DNA of 64,000 bases from Micrococcales bacterium (GCA_017306245.1 JAFKIY010000001.1:682001-746000), one strand, 5' to 3'; counted from the first letter of the stretch, positions 1-8,433 are shown. The notes: generated by a model from the letters alone, not told the origin. Translations and numbers: made by a program.

Positions 1-25
1 GTCGGAACGGCGGTCGGAAGTGTGC

Positions 26-1381
26 TCAGAAGGGCGGTGGGGGTTCCTCGTATGTGAATCTCGGACCCGGCGGGTCGCCGCCGGACACGACGACGCCTTG
101 CGGGCTCGTCCATTCGAGGATTCCGGGCGAGACTTGCCTGACTTTCCACGGCGAATGGTGTTTGAGAATGTGGTGCCAGCGGCAGAGGAGTGCGAAGTTC
201 TCGGGGACGGATTTTCCGCCATCCTCCCACGCGACCGTGTGGTCGGCATCGCACCAGCGGGCATCGCGGGTGCATCCCGGAAACTGGCAGTGCTGATCCC
301 GTGCCGACAGAAACCTCCGAACGCTGGCGGTTGGCCGGTAGATGTCGGCCGCCACGACCATCCCGGTGACGGGGTGGGTAAGTACGCGCGTGAACTCCGG
401 CGCGTTGGCGGTGAGCCGAAGCGCCGTGTCGAGGTCGATCGGCCCGCGTCCGGTGAGGGCGGCGGGCTCATCGCCCTTGCCGAGAAGCGTGAGCGCAGGA
501 ATCGTGATCGAAATTTGAGCCTTGATGCCTTCTGCCGCCGTATGCGGAGCGTCCTCGCCGCACGCGGGTTCACCGGTGAGCAGAAGGTCCGTCGCAAGGT
601 CTGCGCGCAACTGGTCCCGCGTGCGCGGGTCGCCCGCAGCGGAAACGGCTTTCGCCTGCCGGGTCAGCCGGTCGAATATCGCGGCGGCGAACGGGGTCGG
701 CAGCAGGTGAAGCAGCTCGGACATTCCGTTGTCGAGTTCCCTGATCGAAACGGTCCGGGTGTCGCAGGCTGCCGCGTGCCGTTCCTCGAACGTTTCGGTG
801 CGGAGGCGTGCTGAGACGATCTTTGCCGTCGTCGCGAGCTTGCCGGGCGTTGTTGCCTCTGCCCGCTCGATGAGCTGCCGCTCGTAATCCGCTCGCCGAT
901 CCTCATCGATTCCCACACTGTGCTCCAGAATGACGCGGGCGTGGGCAAGGGAGATCCGTCCGGCATCCAGAGCAATCAGCGTTGCGGGCAAAGACCCCAC
1001 CAGCGCTGCCGCGGAACTCACCATGCTTTGCACGGTGCGGTCGGCAAGCCGCGTCGCGACGGCAATTTCGGCGACCATGGAACGCCAGGCGATCTCACGA
1101 TTGTCCTGATGCGGCGACTTCGGTGCTGCTTTGGCGCTTTCCAGAGCAATTGCTTCGAGCCGCGCGAGGCACCGCTGCTCGCGTGCCTGCAGAGAGGCAA
1201 TCATCGTGCGGGTCTCGACGAGGGCATCCAGGCAATCCTGCGTCTCGTCGTAGTCGCCGTGATGCGCGGACCACGCGGCCACCAGATCATCGAACTCGCG
1301 GTCAAAGTCCCAGTCGAGCTCATGTTCGAACTCGCGGTCGAGGTCACATTGTGCGACCTTTTCGCTGCTGACTTCTTCCAT
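26..1381 (-). CDS. DUF222 domain HNH endonuclease-like protein
   Basis: A 451-residue protein with a long helical N-terminal and middle region typical of DUF222 and a C-terminal HNH nuclease module. The module shows zinc-type cysteines C365 and C370, the segment WCDADHTVAW with H381 at 376-385, N395, and C400 with H403/H404. Such proteins occur in many copies in Microbacteriaceae and other actinobacteria; their role is not settled and may be linked to mobile DNA or DNA processing. The first 35 residues are very acidic, with a repeated DREF-like pattern. It starts at an ATG and diverges from the acetyltransferase gene across 74 bases. Family call firm, function open. Confidence 0.85.
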   Translation of the reverse strand: MEEVSSEKVAQCDLDREFEHELDWDFDREFDDLVAAWSAHHGDYDETQDCLDALVETRTMIASLQAREQRCLARLEAIALESAKAAPKSPHQDNREIAWRSMVAEIAVATRLADRTVQSMVSSAAALVGSLPATLIALDAGRISLAHARVILEHSVGIDEDRRADYERQLIERAEATTPGKLATTAKIVSARLRTETFEERHAAACDTRTVSIRELDNGMSELLHLLPTPFAAAIFDRLTRQAKAVSAAGDPRTRDQLRADLATDLLLTGEPACGEDAPHTAAEGIKAQISITIPALTLLGKGDEPAALTGRGPIDLDTALRLTANAPEFTRVLTHPVTGMVVAADIYRPTASVRRFLSARDQHCQFPGCTRDARWCDADHTVAWEDGGKSVPENFALLCRWHHILKHHSPWKVRQVSPGILEWTSPQGVVVSGGDPPGPRFTYEEPPPPF

Positions 1382-1443
1382 ACCTTCAGTGAATACCCCA
1401 CCACTGACATTCGTGCCCGAACCGCGTCCCGCCTGCCTGCGCG

Positions 1444-1449
1444 TACCAT
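1444..1449 (+). promoter_or_regulatory. -10 hexamer of a leaderless acetyltransferase gene
   Basis: TACCAT lies exactly 6 bases before the ATG at 1456 and no Shine-Dalgarno sequence is visible, so transcription probably starts at or next to the start codon. No convincing -35 box was found. Confidence 0.45.
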
Positions 1450-1455
1450 CTGAGC

Positions 1456-1935
1456 ATGAACGGGAGCGTGAGGAAGGCGACGATCGAGGACGCCGACGCG
1501 ATCGGGCGCGTGCACTATCTCGCCCACGTGGAAACCTACACGGGAAAGTTTTCGTCCGAAGTCATCGAGGCCAATCCGCCCGAACACCGGGCGCGGATGT
1601 GGCGACGCATCATCGGGGAGCAGCTCGGCGACGCGTGGGTTGCCGAGCTGGACAACGAGATCGTCGGCTTCACACATACCGGGCCACCGCGCGATGAAGA
1701 CCCGCCGAGAGACATTGAACTCAACACCATTTACCTCCTCGCAGCACACCACGGTTCCGGACTCGGCCAGGCGCTGCTGGATTCCGTCCTCGGCGATCGC
1801 CCTGCCATGCTCTGGGTGCTCGACGAGAACCCGCGCGCGATCGCGTTCTACCGTCGAAATGGCTTCGAACCGGATGGAGCGGAGAAGAATGACCGCGACT
1901 ACGGCGACATCCGGGAAATCAGACTCGTGCGGTGA
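1456..1935 (+). CDS. GNAT family N-acetyltransferase
   Basis: A 159-residue single-domain GNAT protein, predicted to transfer an acetyl group from acetyl-CoA to an unidentified amine. The acetyl-CoA pyrophosphate loop is at 98-108 (HHGSGLGQALL) and the closing motif NPRAIAFYRRNGF at 125-137. The N-terminal half fits the usual first strands and helices of the fold. It stands alone, diverging from the DUF222/HNH gene, and is followed after 38 bases by the first microprotein. The start is supported by a leaderless promoter 6 bases upstream. Substrate cannot be inferred. Confidence 0.88.
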   Translation: MNGSVRKATIEDADAIGRVHYLAHVETYTGKFSSEVIEANPPEHRARMWRRIIGEQLGDAWVAELDNEIVGFTHTGPPRDEDPPRDIELNTIYLLAAHHGSGLGQALLDSVLGDRPAMLWVLDENPRAIAFYRRNGFEPDGAEKNDRDYGDIREIRLVR

Positions 1936-1937
1936 TG

Positions 1938-1967
1938 TTAGCCGAATCCGCCGAACAGGAGAATACT
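1938..1967 (+). promoter_or_regulatory. Promoter of microprotein 1 (leaderless type)
   Basis: A -35-like TTAGCC (1938-1943), an 18-base spacer, then AATACT (1962-1967) 6 bases before the ATG at 1974. The same arrangement recurs before microprotein 2, with identical spacings. Confidence 0.5.
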
Positions 1968-1973
1968 GGCACT

Positions 1974-2066
1974 ATGCATCCGATCGAATACGTACTGCTC
2001 ACCATTGGGACGATTGTCGCCATCCTCGGCGTTTTTGCGCTCGTCGCCATGGTTAAATCTCACTGA
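1974..2066 (+). CDS. Single-helix membrane microprotein 1
   Basis: A 30-codon ORF encoding a short acidic and aromatic start (HPIEY), one hydrophobic helix of about 20 residues (roughly 6-26), and a basic end VKSH. A positive C-terminus and slightly negative N-terminus predict an N-out, C-in inner-membrane peptide. It closely resembles the next ORF (31 codons) in length, in the LLTI start of the helix, in the VAM(V/I)(K/R) end and in its promoter, which argues that both are real genes. No family is recognised; such peptides often regulate membrane complexes, but no partner is evident here. Coding is inferred from paralogy, not from a known homologue. Confidence 0.55.
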   Translation: MHPIEYVLLTIGTIVAILGVFALVAMVKSH

Positions 2067-2096
2067 TTGGCCCTATTTCGACTTCCGGGCGATACT
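2067..2096 (+). promoter_or_regulatory. Promoter of microprotein 2 (leaderless type)
   Basis: TTGGCC (2067-2072), an 18-base spacer and GATACT (2091-2096), 6 bases before the ATG at 2103. The bases after the hexamer (GGC) are also shared with the promoter of microprotein 1. The -35 box begins directly after the stop codon of that gene. Confidence 0.5.
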
Positions 2097-2102
2097 GGCC
2101 AC

Positions 2103-2198
2103 ATGGAAGCTGTCCTCCTCACCATCATGGCAATCATCAGTGCGGTCGTTACAGTTATCGGAGTTATGGCGATGGTCGCCATGATTCGCACCGACTGA
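2103..2198 (+). CDS. Single-helix membrane microprotein 2
   Basis: A 31-codon ORF with a near-continuous hydrophobic helix (about residues 3-27) between an acidic start (MEA) and the polar end IRTD. It is unusually rich in methionine (five of 31 residues). It is a diverged copy of the ORF at 1974: same length class, LLTI after a short N-terminus, VAMIR versus VAMVK before the end. Together they form a tandem gene-plus-promoter duplication. Function is unknown; the methyltransferase gene starts 22 bases later and may be read from the same transcript. Confidence 0.55.
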   Translation: MEAVLLTIMAIISAVVTVIGVMAMVAMIRTD

Positions 2199-2220
2199 CG
2201 ACGACCGAGGCACAGAGAGC

Positions 2221-2736
2221 ATGACCACGAGCGGCGCCCCGCGGAACGATGCCAGCAGGGCCGGGGCCGCGAGCCTCGTGGCCCTGCAACTGGTCCTGCT
2301 CGCAGCATTGATACTGGAGCCGTACGGCGGCTGGTGGCCCCGAAACCCTGCTGTCCTGATCGTGACCGGCGTGCTCGTCCTGGCCGGACTCATCATCGCC
2401 TCCGGAGCACTCCTCAGCCTCGGGTCCTCCCTCACTGCCAGCCCGATCCCCAAAGATCACGCCGCACTGGTCATTCGCGGGCCGTTCGGGGTCGTCCGCA
2501 ACCCAATCTATTCGGGCCTCATGATCGCCGGGGCGGGGCTCGTCGTCCTCGGCGCCTCCTGGTGGCATCTTGCGACCTGGATTGCGCTCATCGTCCTCTT
2601 TGCCGTGAAGGCACGGTGGGAGGAACGGATGCTCGCGGCACGCCATCCGGAGTTTGCCGCGTACGCGCAGCGCGTGGGCCGGTTCATTCCCGGGATCGGC
2701 CGGTGGCCAGAACCGGGACCGGGGGAGCAGAAGTGA
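2221..2736 (+). CDS. Isoprenylcysteine carboxyl methyltransferase-like membrane protein
   Basis: A 171-residue integral membrane protein with about four hydrophobic segments (near 16-34, 43-65, 97-113 and 115-130). The C-terminal part carries the ICMT/PEMT-type S-adenosylmethionine motif: GPFGVVRNPIYSGL at 87-100, the glutamates E134-E135 and the FAAYAQRVGRFIP tail. Bacterial members of this family have mostly unknown methyl acceptors, because protein prenylation is absent. The stop codon overlaps the GTG of the thioesterase gene by four bases (GTGA), so the two are probably co-translated. Confidence 0.8.
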   Translation: MTTSGAPRNDASRAGAASLVALQLVLLAALILEPYGGWWPRNPAVLIVTGVLVLAGLIIASGALLSLGSSLTASPIPKDHAALVIRGPFGVVRNPIYSGLMIAGAGLVVLGASWWHLATWIALIVLFAVKARWEERMLAARHPEFAAYAQRVGRFIPGIGRWPEPGPGEQK

Positions 2737-3521
2737 GCGCGGCATCCGAGCCCTACTACGTCGACTACGGAAACGGTCGCTTCACCGCCACCGTGCACAC
2801 GCAGGGCGCGTGGAACCCGCACGAACAGCACATGGGGCCCGTCTCCGGGATCCTCGCGCACTGCCTCGAGAAGTTCCAACCGCGCGACGACCTGCGGATG
2901 GCGCGCATCAGCTACGACATTCTCGGACTGATCCCGGATGGCGAGTTCGAGGTCGTCACGACCATGTTGCGCCCGGGCCGCACCATCGAACTCGTGCAAG
3001 CGGAACTCGTCTCCGGCGGACGCACCGCCGTGCGTGCGACAGCGTGGCGGCTGCAACTCTCGGACACGAGCGCCATCGAAGGCATCGAGGACGAGCCGAT
3101 GTCCGGGCCGCCGGAGTCAGCCAAACCGACCACGCTGGGAGAGTGGCCGGGCGGCTACATCCACTCGATCGAGATCCGCACGCTTCCGGGCCACGCGCCG
3201 GGGCACGGCCGCGCCTGGATCAAGCCGAGGCATCCGCTCGTCTCTCCCGGCCTGTTCTCGGATCTCGTCCGGCTCATCGGCGTCGCCGACACTGCCAACG
3301 GGATCGCGACCAGGGTGGAGCCGGGACCGGGCGGATACGCGTTCCCGAACGTCGACCTGCAGCTGCACCTGTACCGCGAGCCGCACGGAGAGTGGCTTGG
3401 CCTGCAGAACTCGGTCTCGTTCGGCAGCGACGGCATCGGGCTCACGTCCACGGTTCTGTGCGATTTGGCAGGGCCATTCGGTCGCGCAGAGCAGATCCTC
3501 ACCCTGCGTTCGCTCAGCTGA
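2733..3521 (+). CDS. Acyl-CoA thioesterase family protein (TesB-like)
   Basis: A 262-residue protein starting at a GTG that overlaps the preceding stop, with GGGGGAG just upstream as a ribosome site. The N-terminal half (WNPHEQHMGPVSGILAHCLE and the following strands) and C-terminal half (HPLVSPGLFSDLVRLIGVAD, then QNSVSFGSDGIGLTSTVLCD) each look like a hotdog domain, as in double-hotdog thioesterases. The role would be hydrolysis of an acyl-CoA thioester in the cytoplasm; the natural substrate is not evident. Its last 8 bases overlap the converging amidase gene. Confidence 0.75.
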   Translation: MSAASEPYYVDYGNGRFTATVHTQGAWNPHEQHMGPVSGILAHCLEKFQPRDDLRMARISYDILGLIPDGEFEVVTTMLRPGRTIELVQAELVSGGRTAVRATAWRLQLSDTSAIEGIEDEPMSGPPESAKPTTLGEWPGGYIHSIEIRTLPGHAPGHGRAWIKPRHPLVSPGLFSDLVRLIGVADTANGIATRVEPGPGGYAFPNVDLQLHLYREPHGEWLGLQNSVSFGSDGIGLTSTVLCDLAGPFGRAEQILTLRSLS

Positions 3522-4866
3522 CCGTTTCGCCCGCCGGCGCCGTCCGGGGCCACGGTCGCAACCTTTCGAGCTGCGCGGCCACACCGAGGATCAGCGGCTC
3601 CCCGCCGGGCGGCGCGACGATTTGCACGGCCGTCGGCATCCCGGTGTTCACGTCGAACCCTGCCGGCACGGATGCCGCGGGCCAGCCCACCATGTTCCAT
3701 GGTGCAGCGAACGGCGCATACTGCAGGTTGGACCAGATGTTCCGCAGCCAGGAGCGGCGGTGCCACGCTTGCGCCTTCGGTGCGGAGCGCGCGAGCATCG
3801 GCGTGAGCAGGATGTCGTGGTCGGCGAAGAACGTGCGCGCGTCCGATTCGATGCGGTCGGTGTCGCGCTGCTTCACCCAGCCCTTCTTCAGAGCGCGCTG
3901 CCCGAGCTTCACGTGGCGGAGGGTGCGAGGCTGCAGCCTCGACTCGTCCAGGCCCTCGGCATCCTTCGCCACTCCGGCAAACCACCGGGCAACCATCGGG
4001 ATCGGGTTGGCTGGGTAAGGGAAACGCGTGACCTCGACGTCATGGCCCGCTTCGCGCAGCGCATCGGCGGTTGCCAAAAGCGACTTCTTCCATTCTGGAT
4101 CGAGACGGACGAGGAACGACGTCGTTGCCGGCACTACCCCGATGCGCAGCGGCGCAGCCGGTTCGGTCACGGCCCCGAGCTCCGGTTTCCCTGCCATGAC
4201 CGACAGGACGAGTGCCGCGTCGGCCACCGTCGTCGCGAGCGGGCCGTTCTCCGCCATCCCGCCCCAGGAATCGCCGCCGAGGTCCGCCGGAACCGTGCCG
4301 CGGCCGGGCTTGATGCCGAAAAGGCCGTTATTGGCAGACGGAATGCGGATCGAGCCCATGCCGTCGGTGCCGTGCGCCACCGGCACGATTCCCGCCGCGA
4401 CTGCCGCCCCTGACCCGCCGGAGGAACCGCCAGGCGTGCGATCCGGATTCCACGGATTGCGGGTGATGCCGGCGGGGGAGTCCGTGGTCGCGAACACGCA
4501 CAACTCGGGGACCGTCGTGAGGCCGACAACGATCGCGCCCGCAGCCCGCAGCCGCCGAACCACCTCGTGGTCCTGCGCGGATGGCTCAGCGCTCGTCGCC
4601 AGGGATCCGATGCGCATCGGGTGCCCGGCGACCGGAATCGTGTCCTTGATGAGAATCGGCAAACCGGCGAGGGGGAGCGTGGCGAGATCCTTGGCGTTCG
4701 CCAGAGCCTTCGCCTCGGCGAGCGCCTCTTCCGCGAAGACCTCCTGCAGCGCGCCCAGGTTCTCGTTCTCCCGGATGCGCTGCAGGGCGCCCTCCACCAC
4801 GGCAACCGGGCTCTGCTCGCCCGATTGGACTGCGGACACGATGTCAAGGGCAGTGGGTGTCGTCAT
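3514..4866 (-). CDS. Amidase signature family hydrolase
   Basis: A 450-residue cytoplasmic enzyme of the amidase signature family, which hydrolyses carboxamides through a Ser-cisSer-Lys triad. The triad is visible: K74 in LIKDT, S148 in the glycine/serine loop PGGSSGGSG and S172 in GSIRIP. The length is normal. It lies 22 bases after the ABC permease gene on the same strand and may be the last gene of the TetR-exporter operon. Amide substrate unknown; an indole-acetamide, nicotinamide or drug amidase cannot be told apart from sequence alone. Confidence 0.9.
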   Translation of the reverse strand: MTTPTALDIVSAVQSGEQSPVAVVEGALQRIRENENLGALQEVFAEEALAEAKALANAKDLATLPLAGLPILIKDTIPVAGHPMRIGSLATSAEPSAQDHEVVRRLRAAGAIVVGLTTVPELCVFATTDSPAGITRNPWNPDRTPGGSSGGSGAAVAAGIVPVAHGTDGMGSIRIPSANNGLFGIKPGRGTVPADLGGDSWGGMAENGPLATTVADAALVLSVMAGKPELGAVTEPAAPLRIGVVPATTSFLVRLDPEWKKSLLATADALREAGHDVEVTRFPYPANPIPMVARWFAGVAKDAEGLDESRLQPRTLRHVKLGQRALKKGWVKQRDTDRIESDARTFFADHDILLTPMLARSAPKAQAWHRRSWLRNIWSNLQYAPFAAPWNMVGWPAASVPAGFDVNTGMPTAVQIVAPPGGEPLILGVAAQLERLRPWPRTAPAGETVS

Positions 4867-4888
4867 ACCGACATCCTGCCCGAGTTTG

Positions 4889-6550
4889 CTACGCGCTGGT
4901 CATATCCCTGTTCCTCAAGACCCACAGGCCGATGCCGCCGGCAATCACGGCAAGCGCTGTGACCACGACAAGCGGCAGTACTGTGAAATCCATTCCGAGG
5001 CGTGGAATCGCGGTGAAGGGCGTGTTGTTGATGACCCAGTCCGGAAGCCCGAACAGGTCGCCGAACATGGACAGAACCACGGCAACGGCGTACAGCGCCC
5101 ACGTCACCGCCGCTGCGGCACGCGGGATCACTGCCGCACAGAGCACGACCACACCGATCACGAGCAGCGCCGAAGGCCAATAGGCGACTGATGCGCCCAG
5201 GAATCGCCACGCCTGATCGGGCTGCCCGACAGCCGCGCCGAATGTTGCCCCGATCGCCGCTCCGCTCACGGCGAGCAACACGAGCGACCAGACCGCGGGA
5301 ACAACCATGCGGGCTGCCGCCCACCGAATCCGAGAAATCGCCGAGGACCATTGCATTTCCGTGCGGCCTTTGGACTCGGCCGCGCGAATCGCGTCGGCGC
5401 TCTGCAGGACGAATGCCGCAACCAGGAGGGCATTCGCCATCAGGAAGAACCCGAGAAGCCCGTCCAGGATGTTCTTCGATCCGCCGAGGAATGCCTGCGC
5501 GATGGGGCTGTCGCCGGAGAGCAGATCCGCCATGGCCGTGGCGACGCCGCCGAAAAACATCGCGAACACGACGATGCCGACACTCCATCCGATGATCGAC
5601 CCGCGCTGGAGCCGAATCGTGAGCCCGGTCTGGGTGCGAAGTGCCGCGGAGGCGCTGCGCGGACCCACTCGCTCGGGGATAAGTCCCGCGCCGAGGTCCC
5701 GCCCGCGCTCGAGTGCGAGCGCGACGACCAGGAGGATGACAGCTGCGCCGACGCACAGCAGGAGCGGCCACCAGTTGTTGTCGGCGTAGGAGCGAGACTG
5801 CTGCGCCCAGCCGATAGGGGAGAGCCAGGTGAGCCAGCTCGCGTTCTCGCCCTCGCCCTGGACGTCGGCGACGGCGCGCACGAGGTAGCTGATGCCCAGG
5901 ACGGTCGACGCGAGACCGTTCGCCCCGCCGCTCGTTCTCGTCAGCTGGCCGGCGACGGCCGACACTCCCAGGAACACGAGAGCCGTGGCAGCGAAGGATG
6001 CCCCCATCGTCAGTGCGCCGTCGACGGGTAATTCCTGGCTGATGGCCGCACCAGCACTGGCGAGCCCGACAAGGATCGCAAACGCGGAGAAGACCGTCCA
6101 GTTCGCGAGCGAATAGGCATAGTTTCCGAGGACGCCCGCGCGCAGGAGCTCGGTGCGTCCGGCCTCCTCTTCAGCGCGCCCGTTGCGCGTCACCAGGAAG
6201 ATGACGGCGAAGGACAGCGCGATGGCCATGGTCATCCACAGCTTGATGTTGAGGATGCCGCCGAGCGTTCCCGCCGCATAGGGCAGACCGGTGAGCGCGG
6301 CGATCGCCGGCGTGTTGGCCACGAGCGCGTAGGCATCCCGGTCGGCCTGCGTGGGGAACAGCTCGCGCTGGGAGTCGATCACGAGCACGACCATTCCCGC
6401 GAGCACGACGAGCCAAATGAGCATCCGGAGCCAGTTTCGGCGCAGGATGAACCGCACCATGATGCCGAACCCGGTTGACGCGTTCGTGAACGCGTTCGAG
6501 GACACTGCGGGAGGCGCGCTGTGGGTGCGCGCGGCGGTGGAGGTGGTCAT
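4889..6550 (-). CDS. ABC transporter permease, polyketide-antibiotic exporter type
   Basis: A 553-residue membrane protein with about twelve hydrophobic segments in two similar halves, the pattern of actinobacterial ABC-2 type permeases annotated as exporters of polyketide antibiotics. The first segment follows the basic stretch RFILRRNWLRML near residue 35; the last lies at about 515-545. Its start codon overlaps the stop of the ATPase gene by four bases, so the two are expected to form one transporter. The TetR-type gene upstream suggests drug-inducible efflux; the exported compound is unknown. Confidence 0.85.
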   Translation of the reverse strand: MTTSTAARTHSAPPAVSSNAFTNASTGFGIMVRFILRRNWLRMLIWLVVLAGMVVLVIDSQRELFPTQADRDAYALVANTPAIAALTGLPYAAGTLGGILNIKLWMTMAIALSFAVIFLVTRNGRAEEEAGRTELLRAGVLGNYAYSLANWTVFSAFAILVGLASAGAAISQELPVDGALTMGASFAATALVFLGVSAVAGQLTRTSGGANGLASTVLGISYLVRAVADVQGEGENASWLTWLSPIGWAQQSRSYADNNWWPLLLCVGAAVILLVVALALERGRDLGAGLIPERVGPRSASAALRTQTGLTIRLQRGSIIGWSVGIVVFAMFFGGVATAMADLLSGDSPIAQAFLGGSKNILDGLLGFFLMANALLVAAFVLQSADAIRAAESKGRTEMQWSSAISRIRWAAARMVVPAVWSLVLLAVSGAAIGATFGAAVGQPDQAWRFLGASVAYWPSALLVIGVVVLCAAVIPRAAAAVTWALYAVAVVLSMFGDLFGLPDWVINNTPFTAIPRLGMDFTVLPLVVVTALAVIAGGIGLWVLRNRDMTSA

Positions 6551-7503
6551 CGCTGTGCCGCCTCAGACTGTGCCGCCTCGGCCTGTGGGGCCTCGGACCC
6601 GGCGCCGTCCACCGGGTGCACGCCGTAGTGGCGCAGGAACAGCTCCTCGAGCGACGGGGGAGTGGAGACCAATTCGCGGGGTTTCAGCGGCGCAATGGCG
6701 GCGAGGACTGCCGGCAACGCTGCACTGTCGACCGTGAAGGTTGCGTGGCCGCCGTCGGCGACGAAGTCGTGGACCCCGCCGACGGTCTCGAGCGAACTCG
6801 GGTCCCCGTCCAGCGTCAGGGTGATGGTCGAGCGCTGCAGGTGGCGAAGCTCGGCGAGCGTGCCGGATTCGACGGTGCGGCCGTCGCGGATGATCGTGAC
6901 CGTGTCGCAGAGTTTCTCCACCTCAGCGAAAACGTGGCTGGACAGCAACACAGAGCGGCCCTCCGCCTTCGCCTCGGCGACGCACTCGGTGAACACGCCC
7001 TCCATGAGCGGGTCCAGCCCGTTCGTGGGCTCGTCGAGGATCAGAAGTTCGGCCCGGCTCGCGAATGCCGCGACCAGGCCGACCTTCTGCCGGTTGCCCT
7101 TGGAGTAGCTGCGCGCCTTCTTCGTCGGGTCGAGGTCGAATCGCTGGAGGAACTGTTCGACCCGAATGCGGTCGAGGTCGCCTCGAAGGGATCCGAGGAT
7201 GTCAATGGCCTGGCCACCGGTGAGACTCGGCCAGAGTGTCACGTCGCCGGCGACGTAGGCGATTCGGCGGTGGAGCTCGACGGCATCCTTCCACGGGTCG
7301 CCGCCGAGGAGGGTTGCGTGCCCGCCGTCGGCTTTGAGGAGTCCGAGCAGGATGCGGATGGTGGTCGTCTTTCCCGACCCGTTGGGGCCGAGGAATCCGG
7401 CGACGGTGCCGGTTTCGATGGTCAGGTTGAGTCCGTCGAGTGCTCGAGTCGAACCAAAGTTCTTCTCGAGGCCCTCCACGTTTACTGCGTTCGAGGTGGT
7501 CAT
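6547..7503 (-). CDS. ABC transporter ATP-binding protein (drug exporter type)
   Basis: A 318-residue ABC ATPase with Walker A GPNGSGKT at 39-46, signature-type YSKGNRQK at 133-140 and Walker B ELLILDEPTNGLDP at 152-165. The signature is SKGNRQ rather than LSGGQ, as seen in the daunorubicin-resistance ATPase branch. The C-terminal 100 residues form the extra domain of this branch. It is the middle gene of a TetR-ATPase-permease operon joined by four-base overlaps at both ends, so it should power the adjacent permease. Confidence 0.9.
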   Translation of the reverse strand: MTTSNAVNVEGLEKNFGSTRALDGLNLTIETGTVAGFLGPNGSGKTTTIRILLGLLKADGGHATLLGGDPWKDAVELHRRIAYVAGDVTLWPSLTGGQAIDILGSLRGDLDRIRVEQFLQRFDLDPTKKARSYSKGNRQKVGLVAAFASRAELLILDEPTNGLDPLMEGVFTECVAEAKAEGRSVLLSSHVFAEVEKLCDTVTIIRDGRTVESGTLAELRHLQRSTITLTLDGDPSSLETVGGVHDFVADGGHATFTVDSAALPAVLAAIAPLKPRELVSTPPSLEELFLRHYGVHPVDGAGSEAPQAEAAQSEAAQR

Positions 7504-8201
7504 GGCGTGTGCTCCAAAGTTTGCGGGGTGGTCATGGTCGAGGTTTCGGCCGTGCCGGGGGGATCGCCAACGTAGAGGAGGTATTCATCGAGGTAACGGC
7601 GGTCGGTCAGCACGCCCTCGGTGTACAGCTCGAGGGCGGGAAGCGAAATTTCATCCACGATCCTGCGCACCGTCACACCGACATCCGCGAGGTCCAGCTG
7701 CGGGTGAAGGGAAAGCTGGAGGAGGATGCCGCCGAGGCTGGATGTCACGAGGTACCTGGCGCGTGCCTCGGGGTCGCGGCTCGGCCGAATGAGCCCCGAT
7801 TTTTCCCCCTCGGCGGAGAACGCGATCGCTTCCCGAATCATCTGTTCCAGAAATTGGATGCCCGCTTCGCCTCCGTCGCGCACGCTGCGGAGAATGTAGA
7901 CGAACATGGGGGCGTACTCGTCGAGTTCGGCGAGGACGGCTATCGATTGCGCGGGCGACATCGCCGTTCCGCCGCCTTTGATGGTGCGGTATTGGCGAAT
8001 CACTTCCGTGTCGCACTCCGAACGCAGGTTGTCCTTGGAACCGAAGTGATGGGTGATGAGCCCGGCAGTCACACCGGCTCGAGCCGCAATGTCGCGGACG
8101 GATGCGCCGAACCCGCGGATCGCGAACTCTTCGATGGCGGCATTGCGTATCCGCGCGCGCGTGGACAGATCCGCGGTCCGCCCATTCGCTGCTATACGCA
8201 T
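7500..8201 (-). CDS. TetR family transcriptional repressor of the ABC exporter
   Basis: A 233-residue regulator if started at the ATG at 8201 (MRIAANGRTADLSTRARIRN). The frame is open 40 codons further upstream, but that part is unlike a TetR N-terminus and overlaps the operator region. The helix-turn-helix is at about 30-58 (GASVRDIAARAGVTAGLITHHFGSKDNL), followed by an all-helical ligand-binding domain. It is first in the operon with the exporter, and two matched palindromes lie at and just before its start codon, which predicts autorepression released by an exported compound. Confidence 0.87.
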   Translation of the reverse strand: MRIAANGRTADLSTRARIRNAAIEEFAIRGFGASVRDIAARAGVTAGLITHHFGSKDNLRSECDTEVIRQYRTIKGGGTAMSPAQSIAVLAELDEYAPMFVYILRSVRDGGEAGIQFLEQMIREAIAFSAEGEKSGLIRPSRDPEARARYLVTSSLGGILLQLSLHPQLDLADVGVTVRRIVDEISLPALELYTEGVLTDRRYLDEYLLYVGDPPGTAETSTMTTPQTLEHTP

Positions 8202-8206
8202 GTATA
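8193..8206. promoter_or_regulatory. TetR operator copy 1
   Basis: TATAC-N4-GTATA, with flanking G/C pairs extending the arms to seven bases (8191-8208). It covers the start codon of the TetR gene. Its centre is exactly 20 bases from that of copy 2, about two helical turns, so two dimers could bind on the same DNA face. Confidence 0.65.
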
Positions 8207-8212
8207 GCAGGT

Positions 8213-8226
8213 TATACAGCTGTATA
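8213..8226. promoter_or_regulatory. TetR operator copy 2
   Basis: A perfect 14-base palindrome, TATACAGCTGTATA, with the same TATAC-N4-GTATA half-sites as copy 1. It sits 12-25 bases before the repressor start codon, where the operon promoter is expected. Confidence 0.7.
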
Positions 8227-8278
8227 TTCTCCGTCAAGTTGCCGGGGGCAGGAGTGTGCGGCGACGAAATGTCTAGAG

Positions 8279-8315
8279 TCAGGCCATTGACAACGAGTGG
8301 CGGCGGAGGAATGAT
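8279..8315 (+). promoter_or_regulatory. Promoter of the GntR/amine-catabolism operon with shared element
   Basis: A perfect -35 box TTGACA (8287-8292), a 17-base spacer and AATGAT (8310-8315, four of six matches). The -35 box lies inside the 15-mer TCAGGCCATTGACAA (8279-8293), which recurs unchanged before the transporter operon at 14282. TTGACAA fits the palindromic pattern TTGNCAA, and a second copy, TTGTCAA, lies at 8325-8331; both may be operators of the GntR protein. Confidence 0.55.
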
Positions 8316-8433
8316 GTCCACAGATTGTCAATAGATTACGGGTTCGCTCTATCGCCAAATTCCATGCAGGGCAGTTCACGATCAGTGTCCACGACAAGCA
8401 ACCGAATTCACATTGAACACCTGGGAGAGAAAG

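Noticed and set aside
26-1381. HNH gene as part of a CRISPR-Cas, intein or restriction system
   Set aside because: It has the DUF222 layout of a large actinobacterial family; no repeats, methyltransferase or Cas genes are nearby.
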